DNA from: a virus
DNA length: 38,508 bases
Strand: one strand, 5' to 3'
Virus record (IMG/VR): IMGVR_UViG_3300034682_000144
Span: 1-38,508 of that record
The notes beneath the pieces are model-generated. The model did not search any database, had not been told where the DNA came from, and saw nothing but the letters and a program-made list of their open reading frames with translations. Below, piece after piece: positions 38,383 to 38,508 of this stretch; position 1 is the first letter of the stretch; each line of letters opens with the position of its first letter. Position numbers and translations under genes: made by a program.

Positions 38383-38508
38383 TGGACTGCCCCCAAGAAG
38401 TTGGACACCAATCCAACCCTTGGGGGATCTATGGGTAAGTACACCGAGCAATTCAAGCTCACAGCGATCACAGCCTACCTGGATGGCAGCAACGGTTTCC
38501 GAAAGGTG
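38383..38508 (+). mobile_element. Start of an IS3-type insertion sequence
   Basis: TGGACTGCCCCCAAGAAGTT followed by GGACA is typical of the terminal inverted repeat of IS3/IS150-type elements. It begins two bases after the inverted repeat at 38262-38381. A transposase OrfA follows 48 bp later. The right end is outside the window. Confidence 0.75.
38431..38508 (+). CDS. IS3-family transposase OrfA, partial
   Basis: Only the first 26 codons are inside the window: MGKYTEQFKLTAITAYLDGS then NGFRKV. This is the usual beginning of the helix-turn-helix OrfA of IS3-family elements (KYSxEFKLxxVxxYLxG), which binds the terminal inverted repeats and is fused to OrfB by frameshifting. The frame is open to the window edge. 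The TIR lies immediately upstream. Confidence 0.78.
   Translation, partial: MGKYTEQFKLTAITAYLDGSNGFRKV

Overview
The window is a piece of a Pseudomonas chromosome, most likely from the P. putida group. The evidence is the GC-rich codon use, a 35-bp palindrome at 37606-37640 of the type abundant in P. putida genomes, and the kinds of genes in the right flank. Almost all of it is one apparently complete P2-like (Peduoviridae) prophage of about 36.9 kb. It is bounded by a 48-bp direct repeat (80-127 and 37028-37075) that is the 3' half of a tRNA-Thr(TGT) gene. The intact tRNA lies at the right edge (37030-37105), and the tRNA's displaced terminator still sits at the left edge (41-70).

Left arm (236-10883, minus strand): a single tightly overlapped early operon. 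From its promoter end it encodes a small HTH regulator, a CII-like regulator, an Ogr/Delta zinc-finger late activator, two small proteins, a 909-residue primase-helicase, a chain of small phage proteins (one a 90-residue P-loop protein), a DUF4224 protein and the tyrosine integrase. Three genes in this operon share a repeated leader, a hairpin with the same loop followed by an identical ribosome binding site. A terminator-like hairpin lies inside the first codons of int.

Switch and lysogeny operon (10884-11976): a divergent operator region with a 9-bp inverted repeat. On the plus strand follow a short XRE repressor without a peptidase domain, a DUF2511-type lipoprotein, a 53-residue helical protein that resembles the repressor tail, and a terminator.

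Late region (11985-35773): the P2 order is intact. Minus strand from the right: O, N, M, L, a small gene, X, holin, endolysin, Rz/Rz1, R, S, V, W, J, I, H, G, FI, FII, E/E' (with a conserved -1 frameshift site), T, U, D. On the plus strand, diverging from O, are P and Q. Three TGT-N13-ACA dyads lie where P2 has its Ogr-activated late promoters (O/P divergence, V, FI).

Right end (35774-37027): a bidirectional terminator, a GTG-start coiled-coil gene preceded by a near-perfect LexA-type operator, a candidate cos site and attachment-site arm repeats. Because the repressor cannot self-cleave, the LexA-type gene is the best candidate for linking the SOS response to prophage induction.

Host flank (37106-38508): the tRNA promoter, a small lipoprotein gene, a REP, a structured RNA resembling C4 antisense RNA upstream of a DUF3077 gene, a 120-bp inverted repeat and the start of an IS3-type insertion sequence.
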